Shown here: piece by piece, positions 39,162-49,119 of the stretch
How the letters are laid out: every line of letters begins with the position of its first letter
Position numbering within the stretch: position 1 is the first letter of the stretch
From: Comamonas sp. lk
GTDB lineage: Bacteria; Pseudomonadota; Gammaproteobacteria; Burkholderiales; Burkholderiaceae_C
DNA: 64,000 bases
Direction of reading: 5' to 3'
Assembly: GCF_900564145.1 (NCBI RefSeq)
Contig: NZ_UOOB01000001.1
Span: 1,029,732 to 1,093,731, forward strand
Notes under the pieces: generated by a model
Seen by the model: the letters and a program-made list of their open reading frames with translations, nothing else
Told to the model about the DNA's origin: nothing
Databases searched by the model: none
Program-made: the position numbers and the translations under genes

Positions 39162-39180
39162 GCTAGAGGCTAGATCCCTG

Positions 39181-39207
39181 CAGCGCACCTGGTGCGCTGT
39201 TTTGCTT
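39181..39207 (+). terminator. Terminator after obgE
   Basis: CAGCGCACC and GGTGCGCTG form a near-complete palindrome followed by TTTTGCTTT. Confidence 0.75.
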
Positions 39208-39217
39208 TGAATTTCAT

Positions 39218-39239
39218 AGCTTCTAGCGCTTGATTTATA
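39218..39239. repeat. Half copy of the dispersed palindromic repeat (before proB)
   Basis: AGCTTCTAGCGCTTGATT and following bases match the left arm of the copy at 7986. No right arm is seen. It lies about 30 nt before the proB start. Confidence 0.5.
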
Positions 39240-39271
39240 AGGGCTGGAGGCTTTAAATACTGTAATTCCTC

Positions 39272-40411
39272 ATGTCTTCCAACGTGTTGCGTGATGCGCA
39301 TCGCATCGTCGTCAAAGTCGGCTCCAGCCTGGTTACCAATGAAGGTCGGGGTCTGGATGAAGCTGCCATTCAGGAATGGAGTCGCCAGCTGGCGGCTTTG
39401 GTGAACGGTGAAGATGGCGTCAAGCGCGAGGTCATCATGGTCTCCAGCGGTGCCATCGCCGAAGGCATGAAGCGCCTGGGCTGGGCCACGCGACCGACCG
39501 AGGTGCATGAGTTGCAGGCGGCCGCCGCCGTGGGGCAGATGGGCCTGGCCCAGATGTATGAGACCAAGCTGCGCGAGCAGAACGTACCCAGCGCCCAGGT
39601 GCTGCTCACCCACGCCGATCTGGCTGATCGTGAGCGTTATCTGAACGCCCGCACCACGCTGTTGACCTTGCTGCAGCTGGGAGTGGTGCCCGTCATCAAT
39701 GAAAACGACACCGTGGTCATCGATGAGATCAAGTTTGGCGACAACGACACGCTGGGCGCGCTGGTGGCGAATCTGGTGGAGGCTGATGCCCTCATCATCC
39801 TGACCGATCAGCGCGGCCTGTACAGCGCCGATCCACGCAAGAACCCCGACGCAAAGTTCATCGATGTGGCCGAAGCCGGCGATGTCACGCTGGAGGCCAT
39901 GGCCGGCGGCGCGGGCCTGTCGATCGGTACCGGCGGCATGATCACCAAGATCCTGGCCGCCAAGCGGGCCGCCGGTTCGGGTGCTTCCACGGTGATCGCC
40001 TGGGGGCGTGAGCGCGATGTGTTGCTGCGCCTGACGCAAGGCGAATCCATCGGCACGCTGTTGCTGGCGCGTACGCACAAGATGCAGGCCCGCAAGCAGT
40101 GGATTGCCGATCATCTGAAGCTGCGCGGCTCGGTGACGGTGGATGCCGGTGCCGTGGCCAAGCTGCGCGATGAAGGAAAGAGCCTGTTGCCGATTGGCAT
40201 GATGGCTGTGGATGGCGATTTCTCGCGCGGCGAGGTGATTGCCGTGCGTGATGAGCAAGGTCTTGAGATCGCCCGTGGTCTGGCCAGCTATGCCAGCGCC
40301 GAGGCGCGTTTGCTGTGCCGCAAAAGCTCGGCCGAGATTGAAAGCTTGCTCGGCTATTCCGCCGGCCCGGAGATGGTGCACCGCGACAACATGGTGGTGT
40401 CCGGGCGCTGA
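39272..40411 (+). CDS. proB: Glutamate 5-kinase
   Basis: A 379-aa protein. The kinase domain (about 1-260) has [20 protein letters not shown] (start VVKVGSSLV), [20 protein letters not shown] and the [16 protein letters not shown]-site loop. A C-terminal PUA domain follows (about 285-370). It makes gamma-glutamyl phosphate, the first step of proline synthesis. It follows obgE as in many betaproteobacteria. No obvious ribosome-binding site precedes the ATG. Confidence 0.97.
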   Translation: MSSNVLRDAHRIVVKVGSSLVTNEGRGLDEAAIQEWSRQLAALVNGEDGVKREVIMVSSGAIAEGMKRLGWATRPTEVHELQAAAAVGQMGLAQMYETKLREQNVPSAQVLLTHADLADRERYLNARTTLLTLLQLGVVPVINENDTVVIDEIKFGDNDTLGALVANLVEADALIILTDQRGLYSADPRKNPDAKFIDVAEAGDVTLEAMAGGAGLSIGTGGMITKILAAKRAAGSGASTVIAWGRERDVLLRLTQGESIGTLLLARTHKMQARKQWIADHLKLRGSVTVDAGAVAKLRDEGKSLLPIGMMAVDGDFSRGEVIAVRDEQGLEIARGLASYASAEARLLCRKSSAEIESLLGYSAGPEMVHRDNMVVSGR

Positions 40412-40432
40412 ACTCGCAGGACTTCTAAGTGA

Positions 40433-40470
40433 AAAAGCCGTGATGTGTTGAGCATCACGGCTTTTGTTTT
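40433..40470. terminator. Terminator between proB and rppH
   Basis: AAAAGCCGTGATG and CATCACGGCTTTT form a 13-bp stem across TGTTGAG, with A-rich and T-rich flanks. It can serve both convergent genes. Confidence 0.92.
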
Positions 40471-40479
40471 TAGCTGGCT

Positions 40480-41187
40480 TTATTGCAGCGGCTTGGTGTC
40501 CGGCGGGTCCGTCAGATTGGTCTGAGGATCGGGATCGAAGCTGGCACCTGGCGGCAGCTCCATGCCAGGGTTGATGCGAAAGTGGCCGGTGCGCGCAGGG
40601 TACATGGGTTGCATGTGCTGCGGTGGCGACGGCGGTGCAAAGGCATTGCCGCTGGCACCTTCCTGCTCACGTGGGCGCAAGCCGCTGCGTAAATAGCGAT
40701 TGCGCTGCTGCTCGCTGCGTGGCACAAAGCGTGACAGCTCGGTCAGCGCCATTTCATAAACGCCGCGTTTGAACTCGACCACTACATCCAGCGGCACCCA
40801 ATAGTCATTCCACCGCCAGGCGTCAAACTCCGGATGATCGGTGGCACGCAGGTTCAAATCCCAGTCGTGACCTACCAGTTGAAGCAGAAACCATATCTGT
40901 TTCTGGCCTTTGTAATGCCCGCGCGCGTCGCGGCGGATGTACCGGTCTGGCACCTCGTAGCGCAACCAATCCCGGGTTCGGGCAACCACGCGAACGTGAT
41001 TGGGCATCAGCCCCACCTCTTCGTGCAGCTCTCTAAACATGGCTTGCTCGGGTGTCTCCCCCCGGTCAATACCACCTTGCGGAAACTGCCAGCTGTGGGT
41101 GCGAATGCGTTTTCCCCAGAACACCTGGTTTCTTTGGTTGAGCAGGATGATGCCGACGTTCGGGCGGAATCCGTCCCGGTCAAGCAT
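40480..41187 (-). CDS. rppH: RNA pyrophosphohydrolase RppH
   Basis: A 235-aa Nudix enzyme. [20 protein letters not shown] starts the conserved domain; the Nudix box is [20 protein letters not shown] followed by [22 protein letters not shown] is typical of RppH. It removes pyrophosphate from the 5' end of transcripts and so starts decay. About 70 residues of Pro-rich low-complexity tail follow the domain, longer than in E. coli (176 aa). ATG 41187 is chosen; the upstream frame overlaps proS. It is divergent from proS with a 94-nt shared spacer. Confidence 0.95.
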   Translation of the reverse strand: MLDRDGFRPNVGIILLNQRNQVFWGKRIRTHSWQFPQGGIDRGETPEQAMFRELHEEVGLMPNHVRVVARTRDWLRYEVPDRYIRRDARGHYKGQKQIWFLLQLVGHDWDLNLRATDHPEFDAWRWNDYWVPLDVVVEFKRGVYEMALTELSRFVPRSEQQRNRYLRSGLRPREQEGASGNAFAPPSPPQHMQPMYPARTGHFRINPGMELPPGASFDPDPQTNLTDPPDTKPLQ

Positions 41188-41281
41188 AATCGAACCCCAA
41201 ATTTTTGAATTGTGTTCATTATGCATGGCCCCTTGTGATCGGCAAGCGGGCCATGCCCATTTCCAGCGAATAAGCAGTTCC

Positions 41282-43024
41282 ATGAAAGCCACCCAATTTC
41301 TCATCTCCACCCTGAAGGAAGCTCCGGCCGACGCCGAAGTGGTCAGCCACAAGCTCATGACACGGGCTGGCATGATCAAAAAGCTGGGTGCCGGTATCTA
41401 CAACTACATGCCCATGGGCTTGCGCGTGATTCGCAAGGTCGAGGCCATCGTGCGCGAGGAAATGAATCGTGCTGGCGGCATTGAAGTCACCATGCCTGTG
41501 GTCCAGCCTGCCGAGCTGTGGCAGGAAACCGGCCGCTTCGAGAAGATGGGCCCCGAGCTGCTGCGCATCCAGGACCGCCATGGCCGCGACTTCATTGTTC
41601 AGCCCACCAGCGAAGAAGTGGTGACGGACATTGCGCGCCAGGAGTTCAAGAGCTACAAGCAGCTGCCCAAGAACCTCTACCAGATCCAGACCAAGTTCCG
41701 CGACGAGCGCCGCCCCCGCTTTGGCCTGATGCGCGGCCGCGAATTCATCATGAAGGACGCCTACTCCTTCGACAAGGATCGCGATACCGCCCAGATCAGC
41801 TACCAGACCATGCGCGAAGCCTATAAGCGCATCTTTGATCGCTTCGGTCTGCAGTACCGTGCCGTGCGTGCCGACAGCGGCGCCATCGGCGGCGATCTGA
41901 GCGAAGAGTTCCAGGTGATTGCCTCCACCGGCGAAGACGCCATCGTCTATTGCCCCAACAGCGACTACGCAGCCAATATTGAAAAGGCCGAGAGCCTGGC
42001 GCCTGCGCAAGAGCGTCCTGCGGCCGCCCAGGCCATGGCCAAGGTCTCCACGCCCGGAAACGCCACCTGCGAAGCCGTGGCCGAGCAACTGGGCCTGCCG
42101 CTGGCCCAGACCGTGAAGTCGCTGGTGCTGGCCACCGATACGCTCAACGACAAGGGTGAGGTGGTCAAGACCCAGGTCTGGCTGCTGCTGCTGCGTGGCG
42201 ACCATGAAATGAACGAGATCAAGGTCGGTAAGGTCGAAGGCCTGGCCGGCTTCCGTTTTGCCAGCGTGTCCGAGATCGAAGAGCACTTCGGTGCCAAGCC
42301 CGGTTATCTGGGCCCCATCGGCCTCAAGCAGCCCCTCAAGATCGTGGTAGACCGCGATGTGGCCGTGATGGCTGACTGGGTTTGCGGCGCCAACGAAGAG
42401 GACTTCCACATCACCGGCGTGAACTTCGGCCGTGATCTGCCCGAGCCCGAACTGGTGGCCGATCTGCGCAACGTGGTCGCTGGCGACAAGTCGCCCGACG
42501 GCCTGGGCGAGCTGGCCATCGAGCGCGGCATTGAAATCGGCCACGTGTTCTACCTGGGCACCAAGTATTCCCAGGCTATGAATGCCACCTTCCTGGGCGA
42601 CAACGGCAAGCCTCAGCACTTTGAAATGGGTTGCTACGGCATTGGCGTGACGCGCCTGCCGGCCGCTGCCATCGAGCAAAACCACGACGAGCGCGGCATT
42701 ATCTGGCCCGACGCGATTGCTCCGTTCACCGTGGTGGTCTGCCCTATCGGCCTGGGTCGCAGCGAGCTGGTCAAGACCGAAGCCGAGAAGCTCTACAACG
42801 AGCTGCTGGCCCTGGGTGTGGACGTGATTCTGGACGACCGCGACGAGCGTCCTGGCGCCATGCTGGCTGACTGGGAGCTGATTGGCGTGCCGCACCGCGT
42901 GGTGCTGGGCGACCGCGGCTTGAAGGAAGGCCAGATGGAATACCAACACCGCCGTGACACGGAAGCCACAAAGCTGGCGGCTACCGAGGTGCTGAGCCAC
43001 CTCAAGAGCCGCCTGGGCTTGTAA
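41282..43024 (+). CDS. proS: Prolyl-tRNA synthetase
   Basis: A 580-aa class II synthetase of the bacterial type. [20 protein letters not shown] at the start, motif 2 [20 protein letters not shown] (near residue 140), an inserted editing domain (about 230-400), motif 3 [13 protein letters not shown], and a C-terminal anticodon-binding domain are visible. It charges tRNA-Pro, and the insertion hydrolyses Ala-tRNA-Pro. A transglycosylase-like gene begins 12 nt later. The long antisense frames over it are shadows. Confidence 0.98.
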   Translation: MKATQFLISTLKEAPADAEVVSHKLMTRAGMIKKLGAGIYNYMPMGLRVIRKVEAIVREEMNRAGGIEVTMPVVQPAELWQETGRFEKMGPELLRIQDRHGRDFIVQPTSEEVVTDIARQEFKSYKQLPKNLYQIQTKFRDERRPRFGLMRGREFIMKDAYSFDKDRDTAQISYQTMREAYKRIFDRFGLQYRAVRADSGAIGGDLSEEFQVIASTGEDAIVYCPNSDYAANIEKAESLAPAQERPAAAQAMAKVSTPGNATCEAVAEQLGLPLAQTVKSLVLATDTLNDKGEVVKTQVWLLLLRGDHEMNEIKVGKVEGLAGFRFASVSEIEEHFGAKPGYLGPIGLKQPLKIVVDRDVAVMADWVCGANEEDFHITGVNFGRDLPEPELVADLRNVVAGDKSPDGLGELAIERGIEIGHVFYLGTKYSQAMNATFLGDNGKPQHFEMGCYGIGVTRLPAAAIEQNHDERGIIWPDAIAPFTVVVCPIGLGRSELVKTEAEKLYNELLALGVDVILDDRDERPGAMLADWELIGVPHRVVLGDRGLKEGQMEYQHRRDTEATKLAATEVLSHLKSRLGL

Positions 43025-43036
43025 GCTGGCATTTCC

Positions 43037-43687
43037 ATGCCTGCCCCAACCCTGAGCCGACGCGCCTGTCTGACTGCTGCTGCCTCGCTTGCCCTGCCTT
43101 CGGCAGGCTGGTTGCTGCCGCAGACGGCCTGGGCGGGGGGGCAGCTGGAAGAGCCGCTGGCCGATTCGGTGCGCACGGCCTTGAGTGCGGCCGTGGTCGG
43201 CAAGGCACCGCCCGAGCTGGAGTTCGCCTCCACCGAGGCGCGCATGGACTATCTGCGCTGGCTGATGGCCAGCAGCGAAAAACTGCTCAAGCGCAAGCCC
43301 GATGCGCAGGTGCGTAGAGATTTCTTGCAGACCGTCTGGTATGAGTCCAAGCGTGCCGGTCTCGATGTGTCCATGGTCATGGGCCTGGTGCAGGTGGAAA
43401 GCGGCTTTCGCAAATATGCGATCTCCAGCGTGGGCGCGCGCGGCTATATGCAGATCATGCCGTTCTGGATGCGGCTGATAGGCGATGGCGATATCGGCAA
43501 GCTGTTTCACATGCAGACCAATCTGCGCTTTGGCTGCGTGATCCTGCGCCACTATCTGGACCGTGAGCGCGGCGATGCCTATATGGCGCTGGGTCGCTAC
43601 AACGGCAGCCGCGGCCAGCCGCAGTACCCGAACGCCGTGTTTGGCGCCCAGCGCCGCTGGTTGCTGGATGAGCAGCGGTCGGCCTGA
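43037..43687 (+). CDS. Lytic transglycosylase domain protein
   Basis: A 216-aa exported protein. The N-terminal signal (SRRACLTAAASLALPSAGWL) has an Arg-Arg pair and may be Tat- or Sec-type. The SLT domain has the catalytic Glu in GLVQVESGFRKYA, followed by SVGARGYMQIMPFW and ALGRYNGSRG. Such enzymes cut peptidoglycan by forming 1,6-anhydro-muramic acid. It follows proS by 12 nt, an order I recall from other Comamonadaceae. A terminator follows. Confidence 0.92.
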   Translation: MPAPTLSRRACLTAAASLALPSAGWLLPQTAWAGGQLEEPLADSVRTALSAAVVGKAPPELEFASTEARMDYLRWLMASSEKLLKRKPDAQVRRDFLQTVWYESKRAGLDVSMVMGLVQVESGFRKYAISSVGARGYMQIMPFWMRLIGDGDIGKLFHMQTNLRFGCVILRHYLDRERGDAYMALGRYNGSRGQPQYPNAVFGAQRRWLLDEQRSA

Positions 43688-43707
43688 TGGGCACTGAGTG
43701 AACTATG

Positions 43708-43736
43708 AAAAAGAGAGCGCCTGGCGTTCTCTTTTT
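43708..43736. terminator. Bidirectional terminator
   Basis: AAAAAGAGAGCGC and GCGTTCTCTTTTT form a stem with one G-T pair. It lies between the convergent transglycosylase and CNNM-family genes. Confidence 0.85.
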
Positions 43737-43797
43737 ATTGGCTTGAACTCAAAACACTTTCAATATCCAACCGTAACAATCGCATCCAGCTCCTGAT

Positions 43798-45177
43798 TCA
43801 GGAGTGATGATTCTTGGCTGCCTGAGCGGCGCTGCTTTGCACCTTGGCCGCCGCGGCTGCCGAGGGGGCGGCTGACGGGGGCGGGGTTTCAGGCAGATGG
43901 GTGACCATGACCTGGTCGATGCGGTAGCTGTCCACGTCCATCACCTCGAACTTGTAGCCGCCCCAGGTGACCGAGTCCGTGCGTCTGGGAACGCGGCGCA
44001 GCATGACCATGAGAAAGCCGCCCAGGGTTTCGTATTCGTCGTCATGCGGCATATCGTCGAGCTGCAGCACGCGCATCACGTCCTCTATGGGGGTGACGCC
44101 ATCTATCAGCCAGGAGTGCTCGTCGCGGCGCACGATCTGCTCTTCCTCGTCGGAGGGGTTGACCAGATCGCCCATCACCGTGCTCATCACATCGTTGAGG
44201 GTGACCACGCCGACCACGCGGCTGTACTCGTTGACGATGACGGCAAAGTCTTCGTGCACCTGGCGGAACTGCTCCAGCACCTCGGCCAGCGTGAGCCGGT
44301 CGGGCACGATCAGCACCTTGTGAATCAGCGCCTCGTCCATCAGCGACAAAGGCTGGTTGTTGAGTGCGCGCTGAAACAGGTCTTTGGCATCCACATAGCC
44401 GATCACATGGTCGATATCGCCATCGCAGACCGGGTAGGTGGAAAAAGGCTCTTCGGCAATGCGGGCGCGGATGATGGCGTCGGCATCGTCCTTGAAGAAA
44501 AAGGCCATGCGTTCGCGCTGGGTCATGGCCGAGGCCACGATGCGCGAATCGAGCTCGAAGACATTGGCAATCACCTGCTGCTCGCGTGCGGCCAGCACGC
44601 CGGCCTTGGTGCCGGCTTCGGTCATGGCCAGAATGTCTTCGGAGGTAATGCGCTCATCGCGCGTGGCCGGCAGGCCCAGCAGGCGAAACAGCGTATCCGT
44701 GGCCAGGTTGTAGAACCAGATCACGGGCTTGAACACCACCACAAACCAGTGCATGGGGGCCAGCACCAGCACGATCAGACGCTCGGGCTCGTTCATGCTG
44801 ATGCGCCGTGGCAGCAAATCCGCCAGCAGGATAAACGCCGAGGTGATCAGGAAAAATGAGAGCAGAAAGCCCAGGGTGGACGCCAGGGATGGCTCGAACC
44901 AGAGGCTGAAAAATTGAACCAATGCGGGGCTGAATGCGCCTTCGCCCACAATGCCGCCCAAGATGGCGACTGCGTTCTGTCCCACTTGCACCACGGTGAA
45001 ATATTCGCCCGGAGCCTCCTGCACGCGCAAGGCCCGTTCGGCACGCGGATCGCCATCGTCGGCCAATTGGCGCAGTCGCAAGCGACGAGAGGCAGCTAGC
45101 GCAATCTCGGCAATCGAGAAAAATGCGCTGAGCAAGATCAGCAGAACAATCACTAGCAGGCTTTGGGACACACTCAT
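43798..45177 (-). CDS. CNNM/CorC-type membrane protein with CBS domains (hemolysin family)
   Basis: A 459-aa protein. An N-terminal DUF21 membrane domain (about 1-200, four hydrophobic segments, starting VSQSLLVIVLLILLSAFFSIAE-like) is followed by a CBS pair (about 210-340, with YPVCDGDIDHVIGYV and FAVIVNEYSRVVGVVTLNDV). A CorC_HlyC domain follows (about 355-440). Members are thought to handle Mg2+/Co2+ or polyamine efflux; the hemolysin name is historical. The last 25 residues are Ala-rich. The substrate is not known. Confidence 0.9.
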   Translation of the reverse strand: MSVSQSLLVIVLLILLSAFFSIAEIALAASRRLRLRQLADDGDPRAERALRVQEAPGEYFTVVQVGQNAVAILGGIVGEGAFSPALVQFFSLWFEPSLASTLGFLLSFFLITSAFILLADLLPRRISMNEPERLIVLVLAPMHWFVVVFKPVIWFYNLATDTLFRLLGLPATRDERITSEDILAMTEAGTKAGVLAAREQQVIANVFELDSRIVASAMTQRERMAFFFKDDADAIIRARIAEEPFSTYPVCDGDIDHVIGYVDAKDLFQRALNNQPLSLMDEALIHKVLIVPDRLTLAEVLEQFRQVHEDFAVIVNEYSRVVGVVTLNDVMSTVMGDLVNPSDEEEQIVRRDEHSWLIDGVTPIEDVMRVLQLDDMPHDDEYETLGGFLMVMLRRVPRRTDSVTWGGYKFEVMDVDSYRIDQVMVTHLPETPPPSAAPSAAAAAKVQSSAAQAAKNHHS

Positions 45178-45279
45178 AGGCAGGGCGGCAGTGCAAGGCT
45201 CAGCTTGCAGCTGCTTGAAACAAGACAGCCCCTATTCGACCACATAAAGCAGATGGCAGTCCTAGGGACTGGCATTGCT

Positions 45280-45717
45280 TCAGGCTGATTCGGTGTGTGC
45301 GGCCCTGGCCAGAGCATCGGCCTCGGTATTGCGGTGGCGTGGAAGCCACTGCAGCACTATCTCGTCAAACTGGGCCATCAGTGCGCGGGCTTGGTCAAAC
45401 AGCGGCAGCAGCCGTTCTATGGGCTTGGTTGGCTTGAGGCCGGGCGGGCCCAGCTGTTCCACCAGCACGCTGCTGTCGGTGCGAACGGTCAGGTGGCGGG
45501 CGCAAAAGGATCGGGCCAGTGCCAGCGCGGCCATCAGCGCCAGCAGTTCGGCCTCGTTGTTGCAGCCGCGGCGCTGCAGATTTTGCGACAGCGTGTGGCG
45601 CGTGCCGTCGGGCAGCAGCAGCACGACGCCCAGGGACATGGCCCCAGGGTTGGGCAGGGCGCTGCCGTCTATGTAGATGCAGCAGTGGTGTGCCGGAGCA
45701 GGTGGTAGCGCAGGCAT
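45280..45717 (-). CDS. RNase H-like protein
   Basis: A 145-aa protein with the RNase H fold: IYIDGSALPNPGAMSLGVVL holds the first Asp, NNEAELLALMAAL the Glu, VRTDSSVLVEQL the second Asp, and HRNTEADALARAA the last Asp. It is diverged from classical RnhA in the substrate-binding region, so it may be an RNase HI-like or RnhA-like paralogue. ATG 45717 is chosen over the 18-codon longer form, which has no ribosome-binding site. It lies downstream of grxD, beyond a terminator. Confidence 0.82.
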   Translation of the reverse strand: MPALPPAPAHHCCIYIDGSALPNPGAMSLGVVLLLPDGTRHTLSQNLQRRGCNNEAELLALMAALALARSFCARHLTVRTDSSVLVEQLGPPGLKPTKPIERLLPLFDQARALMAQFDEIVLQWLPRHRNTEADALARAAHTESA

Positions 45718-45746
45718 GTTCTGGAAATTTCGGCACAGAGGCCATG

Positions 45747-45792
45747 AAAAAGCCACCGTCACTGCCTGCATGGCAGGCTGATCCGGTGGCTT
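45747..45792 (-). terminator. Terminator after grxD
   Basis: On the minus strand AAGCCACCG and CGGTGGCTT form the outer stem and GCCTGCC/GGCAGGC an inner one, followed by TTTC. The hairpin sits just after the grxD stop. Confidence 0.75.
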
Positions 45793-45810
45793 GGGTACGC
45801 AGTGACGAGC

Positions 45811-46131
45811 TTACTTGCCGGCCAGCATTTGCTGCAGCTCGCCCGACTCATACATTTCCATCATGATGTCCGAGCCGCCGACGAATTCGCCGTTCAGGTA
45901 CAGCTGGGGGATGGTGGGCCAGTTGCTGTAATCCTTGATGCTCTGGCGGATTTCCTGGTCTTCCAGCACGTTCACCGTGGCGATGGCCTTGGGGTCCACG
46001 CCGCAGGCCTTGAGGATTTGAATCGCACGGCCGGAGAAGCCGCATTGGGGGAAGCTGGCATTGCCCTTCATGAACAGCAAAATGGCGTTGTTCTTGACGA
46101 GCTCGTCGATGCGTTGTTGAGGTGTGCTCAT
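45811..46131 (-). CDS. grxD: Monothiol glutaredoxin GrxD (Grx4 family)
   Basis: A 106-aa protein with the CGFS active site in FPQCGFSGRAIQIL and the glutathione-binding NWPTIPQLYLNGEFVGGSD segment. Monothiol glutaredoxins carry 2Fe-2S clusters and work with BolA in iron regulation and cluster delivery. It lies 150 nt downstream of prmC, as in hemA-prfA-prmC-grxD clusters of betaproteobacteria. Confidence 0.96.
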   Translation of the reverse strand: MSTPQQRIDELVKNNAILLFMKGNASFPQCGFSGRAIQILKACGVDPKAIATVNVLEDQEIRQSIKDYSNWPTIPQLYLNGEFVGGSDIMMEMYESGELQQMLAGK

Positions 46132-46281
46132 GGTGGGGCTCCAAAATCGGTGGTTTGCTGCAGGTTTCGACTTGCAGCGCAGCAGGCATTATTTCACTGT
46201 CGCCGGCTTCGCGGCGCAAGTGAGGGAATCGGTCGGGTCAGGCAGGGCCTGGTTTTCAAGATAAGGGCGCGCAGCGCAGCT

Positions 46282-47118
46282 TCAAGACGCAAGCCATTGA
46301 CCGCCCGTGCAGCGGGCGATGCCTGCCAGATCCAGGCGATGCTGAACGGCCGCAAAGCCCGCCTGGCGCAGCAGCTGCGCCACCGCGTCGGCCTGATCCC
46401 AGCCATGTTCGAACAGCAGCCAGCCACCCGGTTTCAGCTGGGCCGGGGCCTGGGCAATGATGTGGCGGATATCGGCCAGGCCGTCCTCGCCGCTGGCCAG
46501 GGCGCACAGCGGCTCATGGGTCAGTGCGGCCAGATGCGGGTCGTCGCTGCGGATATAGGGCGGGTTGCTGACGATCAGGTCAAACTGTGGCTGTCCGAGC
46601 AGCGGCTCCAGCCAGCTGCCGTGGGCAAACTGCACCTTTAGCTGCAGCTGACGGGCATTGCTCTGGGCGACGGCCAGTGCATCGGCACTGGCATCTACCG
46701 CCACCACTTGGGCCGAGGGGCGCTGGCTTTGCAGGGCCAGGGCGATGGCGCCGCTGCCGGTGCCCAGGTCCACCACGCGGCAGGCGGTGTGCTGGGGCAT
46801 CAGCTCCAGCGCCCAGTCCACCAGGGTTTCGGTATCGGGGCGGGGGTCGAGCACGCGGCCGTCCACGGCGAGATCGAGGCCGTAGAACTCCTTGTGTCCC
46901 GTCAGATAGGCGACGGGCACGCCTTGCTGGCGCTGCGCGCACAGCTGCTGCCAGCGCTGCTGCTGAGCCTGGCTTAGCAGGTCGGTGTCATGGGTGATGA
47001 GCCAGGCGCGATCACCGGGGCCGCGGCCCAGCGTGTGCAGCAGCAGAATCTGCGCATCGCTGCGCTCCATGCCTTCCTGGCGGGCGGCGCTCAAGGCCTG
47101 TGCAATGGAGATCGTCAT
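46282..47118 (-). CDS. prmC: Release factor glutamine methyltransferase PrmC
   Basis: A 278-aa protein with an N-terminal helical domain and a Rossmann SAM-dependent methyltransferase domain. VVDLGTGSGAIALAL binds SAM, and DLIVSNPPYI is the NPPY catalytic motif. It methylates the Gln of the GGQ motif in release factors RF1 and RF2. ATG 47118 overlaps the stop of the dikinase-like gene as ATGA. In most genomes prmC directly follows prfA; here a 2-kb gene separates them. Confidence 0.96.
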   Translation of the reverse strand: MTISIAQALSAARQEGMERSDAQILLLHTLGRGPGDRAWLITHDTDLLSQAQQQRWQQLCAQRQQGVPVAYLTGHKEFYGLDLAVDGRVLDPRPDTETLVDWALELMPQHTACRVVDLGTGSGAIALALQSQRPSAQVVAVDASADALAVAQSNARQLQLKVQFAHGSWLEPLLGQPQFDLIVSNPPYIRSDDPHLAALTHEPLCALASGEDGLADIRHIIAQAPAQLKPGGWLLFEHGWDQADAVAQLLRQAGFAAVQHRLDLAGIARCTGGQWLAS

Positions 47119-49118
47119 TTCAAAGTCTGTTGGTTGGCTGCGTTGATGAAGGGCCTGGCTTGCAAGATGATGATCTGATCGCCTTGCACGGCCCACTCAA
47201 TATCTTGTTGCCTGCCGCCAAAGCGCTGCTTGATGCCCGCACCGGCGCGGGCCAGGCGTTGGACCAGGCGGTCGTCCAGCACGGCGCGACCAGCGGCTAC
47301 CGTCACTTCACGCACGCCGCCTCTGGCATCGAGCTGCAGGGCCACGTCGTCATCGGAGCGGTTGAGCAGTTGCACGGCCTTGCTGCGGCTGGAGTAGAGA
47401 ATCTGCTCGGCCACCCGTTTGCCTTCCACCACACGTATGCCCAGGCCGCGTTTGGCCGCGATATAGGTGGTGTGGCGGCGGCTGGCATCGAAAGGGTCGC
47501 GGGTGATCATCACGCCCGAGGCGGTGGAGTCCACGGCTTTTTGCACCAGTACGGACATAAAGACCTGCTGCTCGGCTATGCCGGCGGCCTGGCGGGCTTC
47601 CCAGGCCTCGAAGTTATAGACCGAGGCCCAGACCTTGCGCACGGCAGCCGCCAGATCGCTGGCGCTGCGCACATTGGGAACGGTGGTGTACAGGCCTGCA
47701 CCGCTGAACTGGGGCAAATCCTCGGAGCTGGAGGAGCTGCGCACAAAAACGCCCTGGCCGGCGAGCTGGCCGCTCCAGCGCTGGGCCCAGCTGTCGGCTA
47801 CAGGCTGCGGTAGAGGCCATTGTTCGATTTCGGCCCGCAGCGCAGACAGTGCTTGCCTGCGAACTCCTGAATCCGTAGCAAACCCCGCTTGCTGGCGCAT
47901 GCGGGCAATGCGTTCGCTCAGGCCGTTGCCGCGCATGAAATCGGCATAGGCGGCAAACGGGATGCAAAAACCGTCGGGAACGCTCACATCGGGCAGGCGG
48001 GCGGATTGAATCTCGCCAAGATTGGCGGCTTTGGCGCCGCAGCGCCTGCGGTCCGCGCTGCGCAGCTGGGCCAGGGGTAGCAGTTCGCTGTGCTTGAGGT
48101 CGGGCTGGATCAGCAGCGGCTTGCCGTTGGCGGGCTTGCGGCCGGTCGGGTTCTGGGCGCTCTGGCGCTCCGCCTCGGTAGCGGCGCGCAGTTGGTAGTC
48201 CGAGGTCTTGACTTCCAGCAGCACCCACTGGCCGTTGAGCTGCGCCAGCTTCTGGCTGGCATCCTTCACATAGGCATTGGGTACACCCCAGCCGCGCGCC
48301 AGCAAATTTACATGCGAGAGCATGGTGGACGGGCGCTCCGTCAGCACGCCGGCCACCGGCGGCAGGCCGATGGGCACTTCGCGTAGCAGCACAATGTCCT
48401 GTGGATGCAAGTCATGCACCGCGTCAACGGACGCAACAATGCGCAGCCTACCCACGGCGCGGCCGGTATTGAGCGGCAAAAAGCTTTGTGCACCCAAGAG
48501 CTGGGCCTGGGTCACGGCATCAAGACCTGCGGCCTGAGCCACGGCTTCCTGCGCCGTGGCATTGGCCTTGAAGCGCACGGGCGCAAAAAAGCCGCTGGCA
48601 AGCGTTTGTGCCGTGATCTGCAGCAGCTCGGGAGTGAGCTGGTCGCCTTCCCAGAATTCGTAGCTGAAACCCTTGAGCGCAGGCTGCCAGCTCAGCGTGC
48701 CCAGAATGAAGCGGCGTTTGGCATCCAGGTAATTGCGCTTGAGCTCGGCCTTGCCGCCGCGCAGCAGGCCTTTGGCGCGCAGAAAATCTTCGTGAAAGGC
48801 GTAGCGCGGCGTGTTGATGAAATGCAGCTGCGGTGCTTTGGTCCGAGCCTGTCGGTCAATCACAAACAGCACATGGGGCATAGCTGCGGGGCTGGCCGGA
48901 TCGAACACCCTGGCCATGCGCTCGAAGTCGCCCTGACTGGTCAGCACCGCCAGATCACCGGGGCTGGCGCGGTTGGCGGCCGCATCCACGGCAGCGCCGG
49001 CACCCGATTCGTACGCCGAGGGCTTGCGCACCGCTTGTGCATGGCTGGAGGTGGCGGCCGCTGCCAGCAGGAGGCTGGACAGCAGAAGGCATCCCAGTTG
49101 CGGCAGCAGGCGTTTCAT
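47115..49118 (-). CDS. Exported dikinase-like protein (phosphohistidine plus PEP-synthase-type ATP-binding domain)
   Basis: A 667-aa protein. A clear Sec signal peptide (LLLSSLLLAAAATSSHAQA) starts it. About 200 residues of unrecognised sequence follow, then a PEP-utilisers mobile domain with the phosphohistidine candidate His269 in TMLSHVNLLARGWGVPNA. From about residue 355 comes a PPDK_N/PEP-synthase-type ATP-binding domain (CGAKAANLGEI, VPDGFCIPF, FVRSSSSSEDLPQFSGAGLY). There is no C-terminal PEP/pyruvate TIM barrel. This order matches glucan water dikinases, not PEP synthase. It lies one base after prfA and overlaps prmC by 4 nt. The substrate, and how ATP would reach it outside the cytoplasm, are unknown. 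Confidence 0.8.
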   Translation of the reverse strand: MKRLLPQLGCLLLSSLLLAAAATSSHAQAVRKPSAYESGAGAAVDAAANRASPGDLAVLTSQGDFERMARVFDPASPAAMPHVLFVIDRQARTKAPQLHFINTPRYAFHEDFLRAKGLLRGGKAELKRNYLDAKRRFILGTLSWQPALKGFSYEFWEGDQLTPELLQITAQTLASGFFAPVRFKANATAQEAVAQAAGLDAVTQAQLLGAQSFLPLNTGRAVGRLRIVASVDAVHDLHPQDIVLLREVPIGLPPVAGVLTERPSTMLSHVNLLARGWGVPNAYVKDASQKLAQLNGQWVLLEVKTSDYQLRAATEAERQSAQNPTGRKPANGKPLLIQPDLKHSELLPLAQLRSADRRRCGAKAANLGEIQSARLPDVSVPDGFCIPFAAYADFMRGNGLSERIARMRQQAGFATDSGVRRQALSALRAEIEQWPLPQPVADSWAQRWSGQLAGQGVFVRSSSSSEDLPQFSGAGLYTTVPNVRSASDLAAAVRKVWASVYNFEAWEARQAAGIAEQQVFMSVLVQKAVDSTASGVMITRDPFDASRRHTTYIAAKRGLGIRVVEGKRVAEQILYSSRSKAVQLLNRSDDDVALQLDARGGVREVTVAAGRAVLDDRLVQRLARAGAGIKQRFGGRQQDIEWAVQGDQIIILQARPFINAANQQTLK

Positions 49119-49119
49119 C

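Noticed and set aside
41219..43552. 777-codon open frame antisense to proS
   Set aside because: Same shadow effect; proS has all class II synthetase motifs on the other strand.
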